A stretch of DNA of 28,920 nucleotides from Sperchopsis tessellata (lineage: Eukaryota; Arthropoda; Insecta; Coleoptera; Hydrophilidae), in the NCBI GenBank assembly GCA_033557685.1, contig JAWQRN010000492.1, positions 1-28,920 of the forward strand, given 5' to 3'. Both the position numbers and the translations under genes were made by a program. The notes below the pieces were generated by a model. The model was not told the origin of the DNA, searched no databases, and saw only the letters and a program-made list of their open reading frames with translations. Shown here one piece after another: positions 1 through 11,438 of this stretch; position 1 is the first letter of the stretch; each line of letters starts with the position of its first letter.

Positions 1-945
1 GTGAACATATCTGACAAGAACATACATTTTGGATATTTTCTCCCCTCCTTTATATATCATATTTTAACGATAAAGAAATAATTTTAGAAAGTTGTAAAGA
101 TAGAGAGTAGGCTAAAATTTGACACATTTGGGAATTATTATTTCATTTAATATCATGCACAAAATTTAAAAAAATATGCCTTTATATTTAAAATATATGA
201 ATTCAAATAAAAGTGTTCCGTATTGATTACTAGGTGATTCTGAAAAATCATAAATACAAGGCATATAAAATTCAAGTCAGCCAGTGGCTATCGATATTCT
301 TGGAGGTATACCTCACAGGCGATTGTTGAATTAACAGTTGAAATAGCATATGATCCATACAATTTTTTGTAAATAAAATGTTTGATAGTAAACGTGTGCA
401 TCAAGACACACTATAAGTGTGTTAGTCCCATTCTTCTTGGATCTATAGATATAAACTATGAACTATAATTATAAAAATGACAAAAAATTTCGTAAAACAA
501 ATTATAGTCTCCAAGAAAATTAACTTTCTGATATCCATTAAAAGACGAAACATTTTGAGTAAATTTTGTAATTTAGAAGAGAATTGGTGCAAAACATTGT
601 GCAAAAATGTGTTTATAGACTCTAAAAGTTCTTAAAAATAAAGTAGTAACAAAATTTTTGAGTTTACCAGTTTCTTTTTCGATTTTTAAGTAACGTAATA
701 TAGAAAATTTTTGTCTGTAAAAATACGCAAATGCGTTGAATTGCAACATACCCTCATCTTTTAAGATAATTGTAATATAGAGAATCGAATTTGGGACACT
801 TGTATATGGATGCAAAAATAGATAATATTTCGTAGCATAGAACAATTTACATATCTTAACTGATCCCATTGTTAGATGTTGATATCTCTTTTTGTCCTAT
901 GGTCAGCGCGTTTATATTTCGCTCATGTATACAGCACACCCTTTA
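1..945. other. AT-rich non-coding stretch, nothing recognised
   Basis: The stretch is strongly AT-rich with stops in all frames. The only open frame of note (573-869, minus, 98 codons) has AT-driven composition (Phe, Tyr, Ile, Lys rich) and no motif I recognise. I see no repeat longer than simple A/T runs and no RNA gene. Confidence 0.6.
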
Positions 946-947
946 GT

Positions 948-1190
948 AGCGGGCGTTGTACAAAGCAACCGCGTTGTCAGAGAATTTATGGATACAACAT
1001 ACTCAGGATATTGTCTTGAATGAAGAGGATCAATGGATGGGCAGATAGCTTTAATCTATCACCGCTAGATTTAATTATATGGGAATACATAAATGCATGA
1101 GTATATCTGTATATTTGTTCCTGGGTATATCGAAAATATGCGGGTTCGACAAGATTTTTTTCATATGTTGCTCGAAGGTCAGGGATGTTA
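948..1190 (+). pseudogene. Mariner/Tc3-like DDE transposase, C-terminal remnant
   Basis: The frame starting at 1038 reads WADSFNLSPLDLIIWEYI. It lines up with the block WPxRSPDLTPLDFFLWGYL that carries the third catalytic acid in mariner/Tc3-like (IS630-Tc1-mariner superfamily) transposases: the SPxD and LW landmarks are kept or nearly kept. Just upstream, after a frameshift, 975-1010 reads VREFMDTTYSG, resembling the VRxxLxxxFPxxWIGR segment that normally precedes that block. Downstream (1110-1190) the expected basic C-terminal tail is not clear. Such an enzyme would cut and paste DNA flanked by terminal inverted repeats. This copy has stops and frameshifts, no N-terminal half and no visible repeats, so it is dead. 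The assignment is from motif pattern only. Confidence 0.55.
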
Positions 1191-1499
1191 TTTCTTACAC
1201 TACAACTTGTACTGCTTTACCACATTTATTTAACTACATTTAACAACACCGTTACCCCTTCCATTCGAAACCAAATGCAGTTAAGAATACTAAAAAAATA
1301 TCTAACAATTTACTGTAATATACAAAGAGCAACTTTTTATAGTTTACTCAAATATGATTATTTAGTATTGATAATAATTTCTATTGCAAAAGTTTATAAT
1401 TCTTACAATAAAATATAAATTCAAATATTATAAGATAAAAAAAATAATAAAAACCAATAACTAAACTGGTAAACATTAGAGTAATATACTTCATAGTTT

Positions 1500-1940
1500 G
1501 TAAAATAGCAATTTCATTTCAGTAACTTCCCAGCATCTATTTGGCATCGAATTTATTAAACACGAAATCTATACTCTTTCAAGTTTGCTGATCTAAGATT
1601 TCCCAAAAGTATTCGATATGATTCAGGTCTTGGTATAGGGAGGGTCACTTCAGTACAGTGACTTTTTCTTGCCTAAACCATGGTTTTATAATCTTAGATG
1701 TGTGCTTGGGGTCATTGTCTTGCTGGAAAAGTCATTATTTCATCTATTATTAAATTCAAAAATATTCGTGTACATGCATCGAAACAAGATTCCGTCTAAA
1801 TGATGTAATAAATTCATGCCAAACAGAGACAAAACCCAGACCATAACCAGTCTATATAGTAGGAAAAATTTATTTTTAAGACGTTCTATATATGTTAGAA
1901 GGAAACATCGAAATCGCTCATTTAACGAAAAAAACAACTA
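1500..1940 (-). pseudogene. Tc1-like transposase, central and C-terminal remnant
   Basis: Read on the minus strand, two blocks are clear. From about 1910 down to 1745, one open frame (65 codons, 1740-1937) contains LVMVWVLSLFGMNLLHHLDG followed by MYTNIFE. This matches the GSVMVWGCFSxxGVGxLxxIDG...MYxxIL block of Tc1 transposases. From 1727 down to 1600, in shifted frames, come QDNDPKHTSKI and then YQDLNHIEYFWEIL. These are the QQDNDPKHTSK and SPDLNPIEHLWDEL blocks with the second Asp and the final Glu of the DD34E triad. The frames are broken by stops between the blocks. The N-terminal helix-turn-helix half would lie at 1940-2300 but I could not recognise it. The element belongs to the IS630-Tc1-mariner superfamily. 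It differs from the remnant at 948-1190, which uses the mariner/Tc3-style SPLD block. Confidence 0.8.
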
Positions 1941-2280
1941 CAATGTGTTCTGAGCTATTCCAAATACTCAAACACCGAAATTGCACGTTGCATGCTTCAA
2001 AACAGCCATAATGCGGACAGGACTTTTAAAAACTACAAAAAACACAAAGTTTGTAATGTGGCTTCTTGTAAAATGCCCATAACGCCTATTGGCAGTCCTT
2101 TATTTACCACAATGTATTTATCCTATGTTAATAAATGAGGTTGTGGGAGCCTACAAAAGTAATAGGTCTTTACTTATCAAGCTCTACACACTTTCAAGTT
2201 GAAACCTGACGTCCATGATACGTAATGACGCGTTCTGGTCGTATTTTTCGTTCAATGGGTGATTTTGATATTTGTTCTCA

Positions 2281-2300
2281 ATATATATATATATATATAT
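2281..2300. repeat. (AT)10 microsatellite
   Basis: Ten perfect AT dinucleotides, bounded by ca on the left and gtat on the right. Confidence 0.95.
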
Positions 2301-3890
2301 GTATAGAATATGCTGTGGATGTGTCATTAAAGATTACTCTTTTCCAATAATGTTATTTCCAGTATAATTGAAATTTAGCTGTGTTGTTAGATAGTAAAGG
2401 TTTATTTTTCCACCAGCCTTATTCTCACAGTACTTGGGCACATATGCTTCACATGTGCTTCATGTGTTTGCTCCTCTATTTTCCTGAAATCCATAAAATA
2501 TTATTTTGGCATAATTTGAACATTTATTTACTTTCGTTTACTAGAAATGGCATTTCTAGACAAAAAATCTTTCATTACGAGAGATTTATTTTTTCTGCTA
2601 GGTATCTTGGATAAACGCATAAACATATAAAAGGCAAAAAATAAGAATATTTTAATTAGACATTTAACATAAGTTTGTTAGTATAAAAAGTTGGCATACT
2701 TTATTACAAAATAAAAAATTTCAATATAAAAACTGGAATCACAAATTTCTTGTATTTATATGCAGGATGTGGCATACTTGGTGGAGTCTCTTTTTGCTTA
2801 GAAAACTGAGCATATACACACTGTAATTTTTGCAGTAGCGTAGTAAAAGTACATAAATATTTAGCAAACAAATTTTAATATAAAATTATAAAAAATATAA
2901 TAGAAAAAATACTGCTCCTATTCTCCTTGCGCATTTTAAGCATCGAAAGCCTTTGCAAAGGATCTTCCACCGCGACAAGTGCCGAGCAAGAAGTACCCTT
3001 GCTTACGTACTAGCTTTTTATCTACAATTTTTGTCTCGGATTGTACCTTTGTCAAGCTGCAATTATTCGTCTGTCCCTATCTACTCTTTGTATATGTTGC
3101 ACAAGCTAAGAATATTTTGGTTTAGATACAGTAAAATTATTTTTGTGCAAAAAGCAGGTAGATTATAGGTATGTAAATTATGAATTAAGAATACAATAAC
3201 TAAACAAAGCCTATATTTTACATAGATTACATCATTTGAATTACATGCTCTATAATTATATACTGTCAAACCTCTAGAACTCTCATTGATTAAATATTGC
3301 GAATATGTCACAAAGGCCAAATATTTCAACGGAAACAGGCGACTCCCCTAAACGCTTTTTGCAAGGAAATATACACGATTTTCTCACAATACGTATTTTT
3401 GTAAAACTTTGGTTCTGATATGCTGTGCGAGCTCTTAGATTACCTTTAATTATATTTTTGATTTTAATAATGAATTACATTTTTATACAGTTCTGTATAG
3501 TTGTACTATTTGTACCACTATGGCTTCCAGAAATAAAAGAGGATGACAAAATGAGAAACATCGCAAACAGGCAATGACGCTCATCTTCAATTATTAAACA
3601 AAATGATTATATAGGACAGCTTAACCTATAGAAAATGTTCCCATGAGTCACGACATTCCAAACCAAATACAAGAAACAACTATTGAAACATGCCGCGAAA
3701 GTTTCAAAAGAGAATGTTTCAAAAACTCAACACATTTTAGACCAAACACTTAAACAAAGAACAACTATGGAAGAAGTAATAAACAGAAGAATTCACTGAA
3801 GAATAAACATACAATTCCAGCAAATAGGTTTTCATTACAGACGTAATAAGATGTTATTTGGTGAAACTTGGGCCAAAGCAACATTATATT
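2301..3890. other. AT-rich stretch without recognisable gene
   Basis: I see no family motif here. Short open frames (2381-2614 and 2953-3168, plus; 3081-3329, minus) show no domain signature. 2925-3075 is slightly less AT-rich and may be an old insertion, but I cannot name it. 3640-3890 may be the decayed N-terminal part of the hAT element that becomes recognisable from about 3895, but no motif supports this. Confidence 0.5.
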
Positions 3891-3894
3891 TTAT

Positions 3895-5323
3895 TTCCAC
3901 CTTCAGAAGATGGCGGTAAAAAAGTCTGCAAGAATGGTTACTATATAGTAAAAACGTATTATTTTGTTTTCCACTTTGCTTTTTTCGAAAGCAAATCTTT
4001 CTAATTCTTTTCCAAAGGGGTTTCCAGTTGAAAAAGATGTACGTCATTGAGTAGTACTAGCAAATTATTTACAGCAAAAAGAATTAGAAATATGTTTAAG
4101 AACCGCTGTAAACAAAATGTAATTTCTATAAATGTATGGCCTTGATTTTAGTAACTGCAGAGGCCGCGAAGTATTGTCAATTGTAAAAAGCGAACATACT
4201 CCAAGGAAATAAACACGCAGAATTTGTCTCTTGTTCAGCGCATTCATTAAATTTGGTTGCACTACATATAGCGGAAATATTATCGTTGATGCAAATGATA
4301 TTTTAGTAGTGTACAAAATATATTTTCATTTTTCTCGAGCTCAGTAGTACCATGGCACAAATCGTCAGAAATTCTAAATATAAGTTTAAAAAGATATTCT
4401 ACAACTATATGGTCAGCATGGTTAAAGACTATCCAGTTATGCATTTTCATTATAAATCAATAGAATTTATTAACTCTCAGGTGAAATGTAGAATCCGGAA
4501 ACGGAAAGGTTTTTGAATTCATATTTCACTTGCATTTCTGGTGTCTAATGTTAGTAAGCGTTGACCATGTTAACATGTATTTATAACATAAATACGTCGC
4601 AGTAGATGAAGCCTCAATAATGATACAAGGGCTTATATCTTCTCTATGTGAATACATAAAAATAGTATACAAGACGCAACTGAAATTAATGCGAAAACTG
4701 CAGAGAGTTTGAACATTGACACTGCGTTTTAAGGAAAATTTGGAAAAAAATAAACGAATAATACAAACAAGCGGAAGATGAAATACATGTAGTTCCAAAA
4801 AAGAAAGCAGTTCATAAAAAAAGTAATGAAGTATTTGATGGTATAATTACACACCTGGAAATGCAATTTGCAAATTTATCTGACCTTGTCTCTAACTTTT
4901 TTGACAAGAGAATCATTGGCCAATTTCTGCACAGATAATTTACACAAAAATGCTAATATGTTGTCTTCAAAGTACTTCTAATATTTAGATGGAAATTAAT
5001 TTTTGAAAAAAAATCAGTTTAAAGAGCATGCTCAGTCATTAATGCCTAATTTAACCAAAGCCAAAACCGTTGGTTATGTTGAATACAATCCATAAATATT
5101 CTCTACGAGATGCATATTCAAATATAGATAGTTCGATATGTTGATTTTTGATATTGCCAGTAATGGTGATCTTTTATGAGCGTCGTCTTAGAAACTTTAA
5201 AAGACCATGTCGCAAGAACGACTTATTTACCTTCCAATTATTTTAATTAAACACGAGGTGGCAATAAAATAAAATTTCCACGACGATCATTTTAAGACAT
5301 ATTTACTAAGAAACTTCACTTAA
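3895..5323 (+). pseudogene. hAT transposase, TTF/ZMYM1-like lineage, copy A (decayed)
   Basis: Stitched frames give the family blocks in order. WLLYSKNVLFCFPLCFF at 3935-3985 matches the WLxYSKxxxxVFCFPCxLF of the TTF-type zinc finger, with the second Cys still present. LDFSNCRGREVLSI at 4141-4182 matches LDFxNCRGQxYDxAxNM, with the Asp-containing YD lost. CSAHSLNLVALHIAE at 4232-4276 matches CxAHSLNLVGxHAAE. SLKRYSTTIWSA near 4393 matches SLKRLSDTRWSA. DGIITHLEMQFANL near 4840 matches the linker before the C-terminal domain. LILPVMVIFYERRLRNFK at 5147-5200 and MSQERLIYLPIILIKHEVAI at 5207-5266 match the hAT dimerisation domain (LPVTVASxERSFSKLK, then MSQERLxxLAxLSIExE). Several frameshifts and stops make it non-functional. 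It encoded a cut-and-paste DNA transposase. No terminal repeats were identified. Confidence 0.8.
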
Positions 5324-6470
5324 ATTTACAAATGGTGAGCTTTATATGAGGGCTTAGCTGTTCAGTTACCCAGCACCCAGTATTGTTTGACTCAACCAGA
5401 ACATGGTTGCAAAAATATATATTATATTTATATTAACCAAGAGTATTTATGACTTTCAGTATTATTATATTCTTCTTCTTTCGACTAGGAATTTGTCCTT
5501 TTTAATTTAAATTTCTTGGAAATATTTATTTTCTGTTATAGATTGCAGTGAAATGGAATACACCAAAGGCTAGTTTCAACTAATAAAATTTGACCTGATT
5601 ATAATTGTACATGTACTTCGTATAAGCAGAACCATCAAATGTTTCTTTTACTTAAGGACTAGCTACCAAATCGACTTCAATCTTTCCTATTTAAAAATAG
5701 AATTATTGCGAAATATATTGAAAACTGTCCAAGAAACAGAATAAAAATTTGCTTGAAAAGTATATTATTTTGTAATCAGCGATGTTACTTCGGACTATTA
5801 TTCTTATCTTTAGTGATGATGTTTATCGCACATATAGTATTTGTTCATATCTCACGTTACTTCATGCACGTATTATATGATTATTGAAAATAATCTTTCT
5901 ACTTCCATATGGGCGTAGATAATGCGTTTTCTTTTATTATTGTTTAAAACGTACTCCTCAAGTCATAGCTGTCTGATATGTTGGCAAACACTTACTCAAG
6001 TTTCTGCCATGATACAATAAATGGTGTTAGCATTTTTCGTAGCAAGTATGATTTGATAACTTCCAACCCTAAAATGTATAAGAATTTAATTTATCTTTTT
6101 ATTTATATTATCTGAAGAATAATCTTTCTCTTTATAAATTATACAGTGAACATATTTCACATTAAAAATTTTCCCTCCTGCAAATACCGTTATTTAAACA
6201 AGAAAATATTATATAGTTATATAAAATGGTTCGGCATCAAGATGCCGGTTGGAGACGTATGTTTATATTATCTCAAGCTTCAGTACGATAATAATAATGA
6301 CTTAAATGAGTAACATAGGATATGGAAGATTCGAAAAACAGTTAAAACCAATATAACAGGCGGTCGCCTCCCTCCTACTCGTCAGGTAGCAATTCCCCTC
6401 CCCAATAATCTTGAACAATACTCTCTCTCTATACTATGTAGAGTGTTAAATTTTCGATGCTATTAAATTA
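5324..6470. other. AT-rich stretch; possible hAT 3' flank, otherwise unrecognised
   Basis: It follows the stop of the hAT C-terminal frame. The first part (to about 5400) may be the 3' non-coding end of that element, but I see no terminal inverted repeat. A short GC-richer C/T-rich patch lies at 6360-6432, including a CT run near 6419-6430. No coding motif was recognised. Confidence 0.45.
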
Positions 6471-6987
6471 AATGGTTATAAAAGAAATTTTACCTTTTCC
6501 GAGGTACATGAGTAAATTTAAAAGGTCGATATGTGCCGGCAACTCGGTTTTTTCCGGGTGGAAACCGTGTACAAGCTGTGAAAATTCTGACGTTTCATCC
6601 ATTGTAGAAGGGACATTTTCAAGACGAGTAATGTTACTTCAACGAATGCCCTCAACACATTGAAACGGATACATTTGAATTTTAAACATTGTTTGCCCAG
6701 TATATTTTCCGTGGGCTGCCTTTAGCCGTTATGGCTTTCTCGGCGGAGATGAGTATGTGTATTGTTTTGTTGTGTATGCTTCATGGCTGGCAGGCGCATA
6801 GGTGGGTAAGCAGGGCAAGGTATGGAAGTGATGAACCTGTTCCCTTCGTAGCTTTCTAAATTAGCTCTGCTCCACTTCGTCTACGTTCTTCTGTAGTCAT
6901 CTTCTCGTGAAAGCTTGAGTTTCTTTCGTTATTTTTTTTATTTTTAATTTGTTGATTAAAATTAAAAACTTAGGTTGTACTTAATTG
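6471..6987 (-). other. Probable 3' region of the adjoining LINE, mixed with unidentified sequence
   Basis: This stretch is less AT-rich than its surroundings and lies directly downstream (in minus orientation) of the non-LTR RT remnant, so part may be that element's 3' untranslated region. The plus-strand open frame 6472-6663 (63 codons) has no recognised motif. I see no clear poly(A) or satellite tail that would fix the 3' end. Confidence 0.35.
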
Positions 6988-7522
6988 CTAATTATGTTTA
7001 CATGGTGAGTGTGTTTTATACAGATGTGTTTTTATTCCGCTCAGAGCAACTGGAGTGTCGTCGATTAGGTATTCGACCCACTGCGGTTTGTTAATAACAG
7101 CTGCCAAGATGATTATAGGACATCTCCTTTTCTGTCTTGGTCTTCTTGGGTGGCATAGTGGTCGATCGAGTCTGAAGTCTTGTTCTAGAAGTCTGGTACT
7201 TAGTTGGTCCAGGAGTCCTTGAAGCCTATCAAACCATGGAGTTATACCTGCCCTCTCGCATACTTCGGCAGAGGGATGAAACCGCTCAAGGTACAGGTTT
7301 GCTCTGAAGAGTCGCCTTTCGATGGAAAGAATTGTTGCCAGATCTGTTTTGGAGAGTGTGGCAAAGATGGTTGAGAGGTAGTCGAGCAGGGGACGGATAA
7401 AGGTTTTGTAAGTATGAACAAGGGTCTTCGGGGGGCAACCTTCTAGTCTTCCGCGCAGAACAACAAGGAGGTTTGCCCTTAGGTTCATTTATTTCATTAC
7501 GGAGAGCTGTTCGTTTGTCCAT
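6988..7522 (-). pseudogene. Non-LTR retrotransposon RT, C-terminal end (jockey-superfamily-like)
   Basis: An uninterrupted minus-strand frame of 166 codons (6988-7488) begins with LRGRLEGCPPKTLVHTYKTF and continues IRPLLDYLSTIFATL. This matches the C-terminal side of the RT of jockey-superfamily LINEs, where LRGRxxGCxxxTLxxTYKxFIRPLxEYxxPxxATL follows the catalytic fingers/palm. The later ERAGITPWFDRLQGL resembles the xxxAGxPPIxDRLxxL segment further on. The protein ends at 6988, a plausible natural stop. Everything upstream (endonuclease, FADD active site) is missing. Above 7490 the frame shifts and similarity is lost, so the copy is 5'-truncated or rearranged, as is usual for LINEs. The clade is not resolved; it is distinct from the R1-like element at 25-28 kb. 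Confidence 0.75.
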
Positions 7523-8440
7523 AGTACTTACTGAAGGTAATACCTTGGTTGTTTCGACTAGGGGTCCTTTTGGCTAATTATTATCGAGTTTAGGAGGACA
7601 TATACGAACCAGAGGCATCTTCCAAGACATGCTGATTGTTGAATACCATCGTTCCTATGACAGTTTTGGGCGATGATAAACCTAAGTGGCTTCTCTGAAT
7701 CTTCTGGGGAAACATGAAGGCTCTCGAGACAACAATTTGTCTATTACATTAAACCTCATTGTCAATGTTTAAGATAATTACAGAGAAGTAGTCAAAAAAT
7801 AATATTTTTTTAACTAGGAGAGTATTGAAATTTATCCTGAGTAAATTTTTGAAATTTTAATATATCATTGAAATATTTATTGTTTTATTTTCCTTTAAGA
7901 TCGCTAAAAACGTTATTTTGGCACCTCAATTCCTGGGAAGTGCCGATATATTATTGACAATGTAACCCAACAATAGCAGAACATATATAAAATATATTAA
8001 GTAACTGAAATAAAAATGATAATTAAAAACTAGAATCTCTGCATCTGACTCGACTATAAGCAAATATATGCAAAACTTAATATTTTAATCTGCTCTCAAA
8101 TAATACACCATGTTGATCAATGCATAAGTGACACCTTAAAGTATAAATATATAAAAATGTTTTTTCTCAAATATTCAATAGTTTTGTTACCGTTCATATA
8201 AGCTTTATTGTTTATAACACCCCATATAAAGATCTGGCGACATTGGCGGCCACATAATTGGTCTAAAAGCTTTCGAGAGCTTCCCTAAATCATTTCGAAT
8301 CACTAGCACAGTATGTGATGGGCGCAGTAATTTTCGTTAAAAAAACATCTAAAAATCCTACATGTTAGTATCTAAATGTTCCATATATCGCGCAGATATT
8401 AGTTTCCTTCAAATATATGATCAGGGTCAAGCAAGGGGGG
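7523..8440. other. No gene recognised
   Basis: 7560-7740 is moderately GC-richer and could still belong to the LINE on the minus strand, but no motif supports it. 7750-8200 is AT-rich. 8220-8300 has a short GC-richer patch. Stops occur in all frames. Confidence 0.45.
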
Positions 8441-8464
8441 AAGAAAAGGGCGCAGACCCTTGGC

Positions 8465-8690
8465 TATAAAATCAGGTGGCGCCAAAGTCGTTAGTACACC
8501 GAACGTTAAAAAGTGTATTTTAAAAGAATGCTATAAATTCGTGTAAATTCGGTACTTTGTGATTCGCGAGCGTGGTTGTTAATAGAAAGTATAGTTGTCA
8601 CACGCGTTTATGAATTTGTACCTTATCAACTATAATTTTTAACGTGTATGTGAACCTACATAATGCACAAAAAATATGAAATAAATATAC
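8465..8690 (+). promoter_or_regulatory. Possible core promoter or solo LTR (TATA, initiator, AATAAA)
   Basis: A TATAAAA box at 8465-8471 is followed, with spacing of about 28 nt to the A, by TTAGTAC at 8491, a weak match to the arthropod initiator. Between them lies tggcgcc (8478-8484), which resembles the start of a tRNA primer-binding site but is in the wrong place for one. AATAAA occurs at 8680-8685, so a short transcript-like or LTR R-region layout is possible. No second copy of the sequence was found in the window and no ORF follows. It could be a solo LTR, a promoter of an unseen RNA, or chance. Confidence 0.25.
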
Positions 8691-9126
8691 TGATTTATAT
8701 ATAGCGATAAAGAGGAAGAGAGAAATGTTTGCATATTTTACTTAAGGTAAGCGCGTCGAGTGACGAAGATAAGAGAAAGAATAAGATGGAGATTTTTCTA
8801 ATATTTGAACATTTTGTTTGTGTTGTAAGACTTTGAGTATTGAGTGGTAAAAATACTTTTTAATATCGCAAAATAAGTTATAGATACCTAATAAGTACAT
8901 CCTACATAATAAAGCATTATTCTAACTATGTACTAATTTACAGGGAGATTTTAACGCTACCCGTTACGTACTGACGTCCTAAGGAAAGAAATTAACCAAA
9001 ATTAAAAAATATGTACATATAATCACTATATTCAAAGTTAAACTAATTCATATACAAATGACATTGTGGTGAATATTTTCTACACCATAGATTCTAGAAA
9101 ATTATGAACTTTGTGCAATTTCATAG

Positions 9127-9224
9127 TAATTTCATAGAATTTCACGAAACTTTGATGAAATTTAGAGAAAAACATTAAATTTATTGCAGATTTGTTATAA
9201 TTTTAATGTAATTTCATAGAATTT
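9127..9224. repeat. Short direct repeat in AT-rich DNA
   Basis: The 16-mer taatttcatagaattt occurs identically at 9127-9142 and 9209-9224. The sequence between them repeats similar words (tttca, gaaatt). It may be a degenerate tandem array or low-complexity chance. Confidence 0.5.
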
Positions 9225-9451
9225 TGATATAATAAAAAAAATATGCACCACAGTTACCTTCGGTTATCAAATTTAAAAAGTCTGACATATCCATATAAAA
9301 TAAAACAAATAGTGTGCATTAAAAAAGACAAACTTTTTTATATCCAAAGACACAAAGATCACTGTGATGGAAACTTCCGTAACGGTAATTAAATCGCACT
9401 CAATCAATAAGCCCACAAAATCCACTCAAGTTGCAAGAACTCTAGAACAAC

Positions 9452-10790
9452 ATGCCAATGAAGTCAGGAGCGAAGTTTCGAAAACTGAAAAAGAAACAAA
9501 AGGAAGAAATAAAACAACCAAAATGGCTGAATATGGAGGAAAATGCAGATGTCGGCTATTCTGCATTAACCTCTATTTTTGAGGAAGTAGAAGACAAGAT
9601 GAACAACTGACCAGTAATAATGGACTGAAATTGGAAAATGAACAAGAAAATAAACAACTGCTTCCAGAGATTACTGAGGTAAACAACAAAAACATTTCGG
9701 ATAATAAAATTGTAGAAGAAACAAAAGCATTTAACCTCTTTGATCCAGTCACGTGGGTACATCCACAGTCATTCTTTGCCCTGTTAGACTGCCTTTGTAG
9801 ACAGGGATCCTAAACAGGACAAAGAAGCAAATTGGTGGAACCGCAAAACATGATTGGTTTATATTTATTAAAGACAAACAATCATTATTTTGTTAGACCT
9901 TCCAGATTGTGAATTTTCTATCTAGTTAAATCCAAAAATTCCTGGATATGAAAATTCTCAAGAACACAGAAATCGATAGAAAATAATTTGAGTGGCGATT
10001 GAAATCACAGGTAGGTCTACTTGATCCTGAATTTAAAAGCAACATCCAGGCTGAAAAAATAAATTGTGAAATATACTGAAGGCAATAATAAAAGATATTC
10101 TTTATAGTGCTGAGAACAATTTTCCGTTAAGGGGCTCGTTAAATGATATTTACAGTAAAGATTGCGATATACTTTTAAAAACTATTAATTTAATCGCCAA
10201 ATATAACCCAGATCTAAGCAGCCCCGTCGAAGCAGTGAAACTTCCAGGAAAAAGATAATCTACTTTTCGAATAACATAAATTTAGTAATTTTGAGCACTT
10301 TGGAATACAATATCCAAATTCAGCATACAAAGAACAAATGACACAAATTATAATATATTTTCTTGATTATATTGAATCAAAACAAAAAACAGGTGAGGAC
10401 TGAACAACGAATTTCAGACAATTTGCAGAATATTAAGAGTTTTAGAGCCCACTGCTGTGACAATGGTGCAAATATTATTATTACCAAAGCGAATGAATTT
10501 CCATATGCCTTACTAATTTCGTCACATTCTTTAAGTCTAGTTGGATTACATGCCTTAATTTATATTTTTTTCACCTCTTCGCTAGGTAGATGGGCTTTTC
10601 TTAAATCGCATTTACTAGACTCTATGAAGAAACATTGCGATTCGTTCCGCTTATCCAAAAACAAGCGTTATTTGCAGTCTAAAAACAGTTGCCAAATATC
10701 TCTGGAAGACTTTGTATATATTGAAAAACATGAGAAAACATGGTTAGGTGCAAGAAATTGTATAAAGCAAATAAAATAATTCCACATTAT
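9452..10790 (+). pseudogene. hAT transposase, TTF/ZMYM1-like lineage, copy B (N-terminal to central part)
   Basis: From ATG 9452 the frame reads PMKSGAKFRKLKKKQKEE, a good match to the KSGAxxRKxxKKRxEE start of this lineage, and stays open for 53 codons to a stop at 9608. Further blocks appear in shifting frames: NLFDPVTW near 9735 (DPxxW); IPGYENSQEHRN at about 9938-9973 (the IPxHExSxEHR block after the TTF finger); LKAIIKDILYSAENNFPLRG at about 10078-10137 (VLKRIxDVIxFLAENNLAFRG); and TINLIAKYNPDL at about 10180. An open frame of 138 codons (10363-10779) has RAHCCDNGANI (RGQxYDNGANM), then FPYALLISSHSLSLVGLHA (FVPCAAHSLNLVGVHA) and SSLGRWAFLK. The C-terminal dimerisation domain is absent, because a Gypsy sequence begins just downstream. 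ATG 10363 is not a true start; it lies mid-protein. Same lineage as copy A at 3895-5323. Confidence 0.8.
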
Positions 10791-11281
10791 CTGCAGTTTA
10801 GTAGTGTGGATCAACATCTTGGAAAAAAGTGTGTAGATCTGGTTAACTTCGTGGGTGTTTACCCCATAATTTAAGAGAGATCTTCAAATAAAAAACTTGT
10901 TAATAAATTTAATAGTTATTTTGGTCTTAAAACAAGTGTTTAGGGTAAAAACAAAAATAAGGAGAAAGTTTAACAATATGTGCAAAACATATCTAACATT
11001 TAGCAATAATTTCTGTGTTGTAAAGTTTTATAAAAGCTATTTCAAGAGGAGCAAAAATTGCTCACATATAGTAGGGCAATTTAAATTGAACAAAGTTTAG
11101 ATGTTGAAAAAATTATAAGGTATTCAAATCAGGTAACTCACCATTGTATACCAATATAAAAATGGACGCAACAGGTGTAATCCAAATTAGAGGGTAACAG
11201 AGGCTACAAAAACGACCAACATCACGTTAAAAGTTGTCAACTGAAAATTATAAAATTTATTTAAAACAATCACACGTAAAA

Positions 11282-11352
11282 GAAAATTGTAAGTATCGAA
11301 ATTATAATTGTAATACTTGTGGTATAAGAGGACATGTAGCGTCAGTTTAATA
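11282..11352 (+). pseudogene. Gypsy gag zinc knuckle, last cysteine lost
   Basis: The frame reads CKYRNYNCNTCGIRGHVASV and then a stop. CNTCGIRGH has the CX2CX4H spacing of the retroviral CCHC knuckle that binds RNA in the nucleocapsid part of gag. The fourth ligand, a Cys expected five residues after the His, is replaced by a stop codon. The preceding CKYRNYNC is the usual companion of the knuckle in this lineage. Confidence 0.7.
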
Positions 11353-11438
11353 AACCTACTGGAATAGAAAATTTAAAGGTATAATACTAGAAACACTCTC
11401 AAAATATAGATATTTATGTTGTAGAAACTGGTAGCCCA

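Noticed and set aside
573..869. Minus-strand open frame of 98 codons as a gene
   Set aside because: Composition is AT-driven, no motif or signal seen, and frames of this length are expected by chance in AT-rich DNA when relics are present.
2953..3168. Plus-strand open frame as a small secreted or membrane protein
   Set aside because: A hydrophobic stretch is present but no family motif; it overlaps an opposite-strand frame and starts without context.
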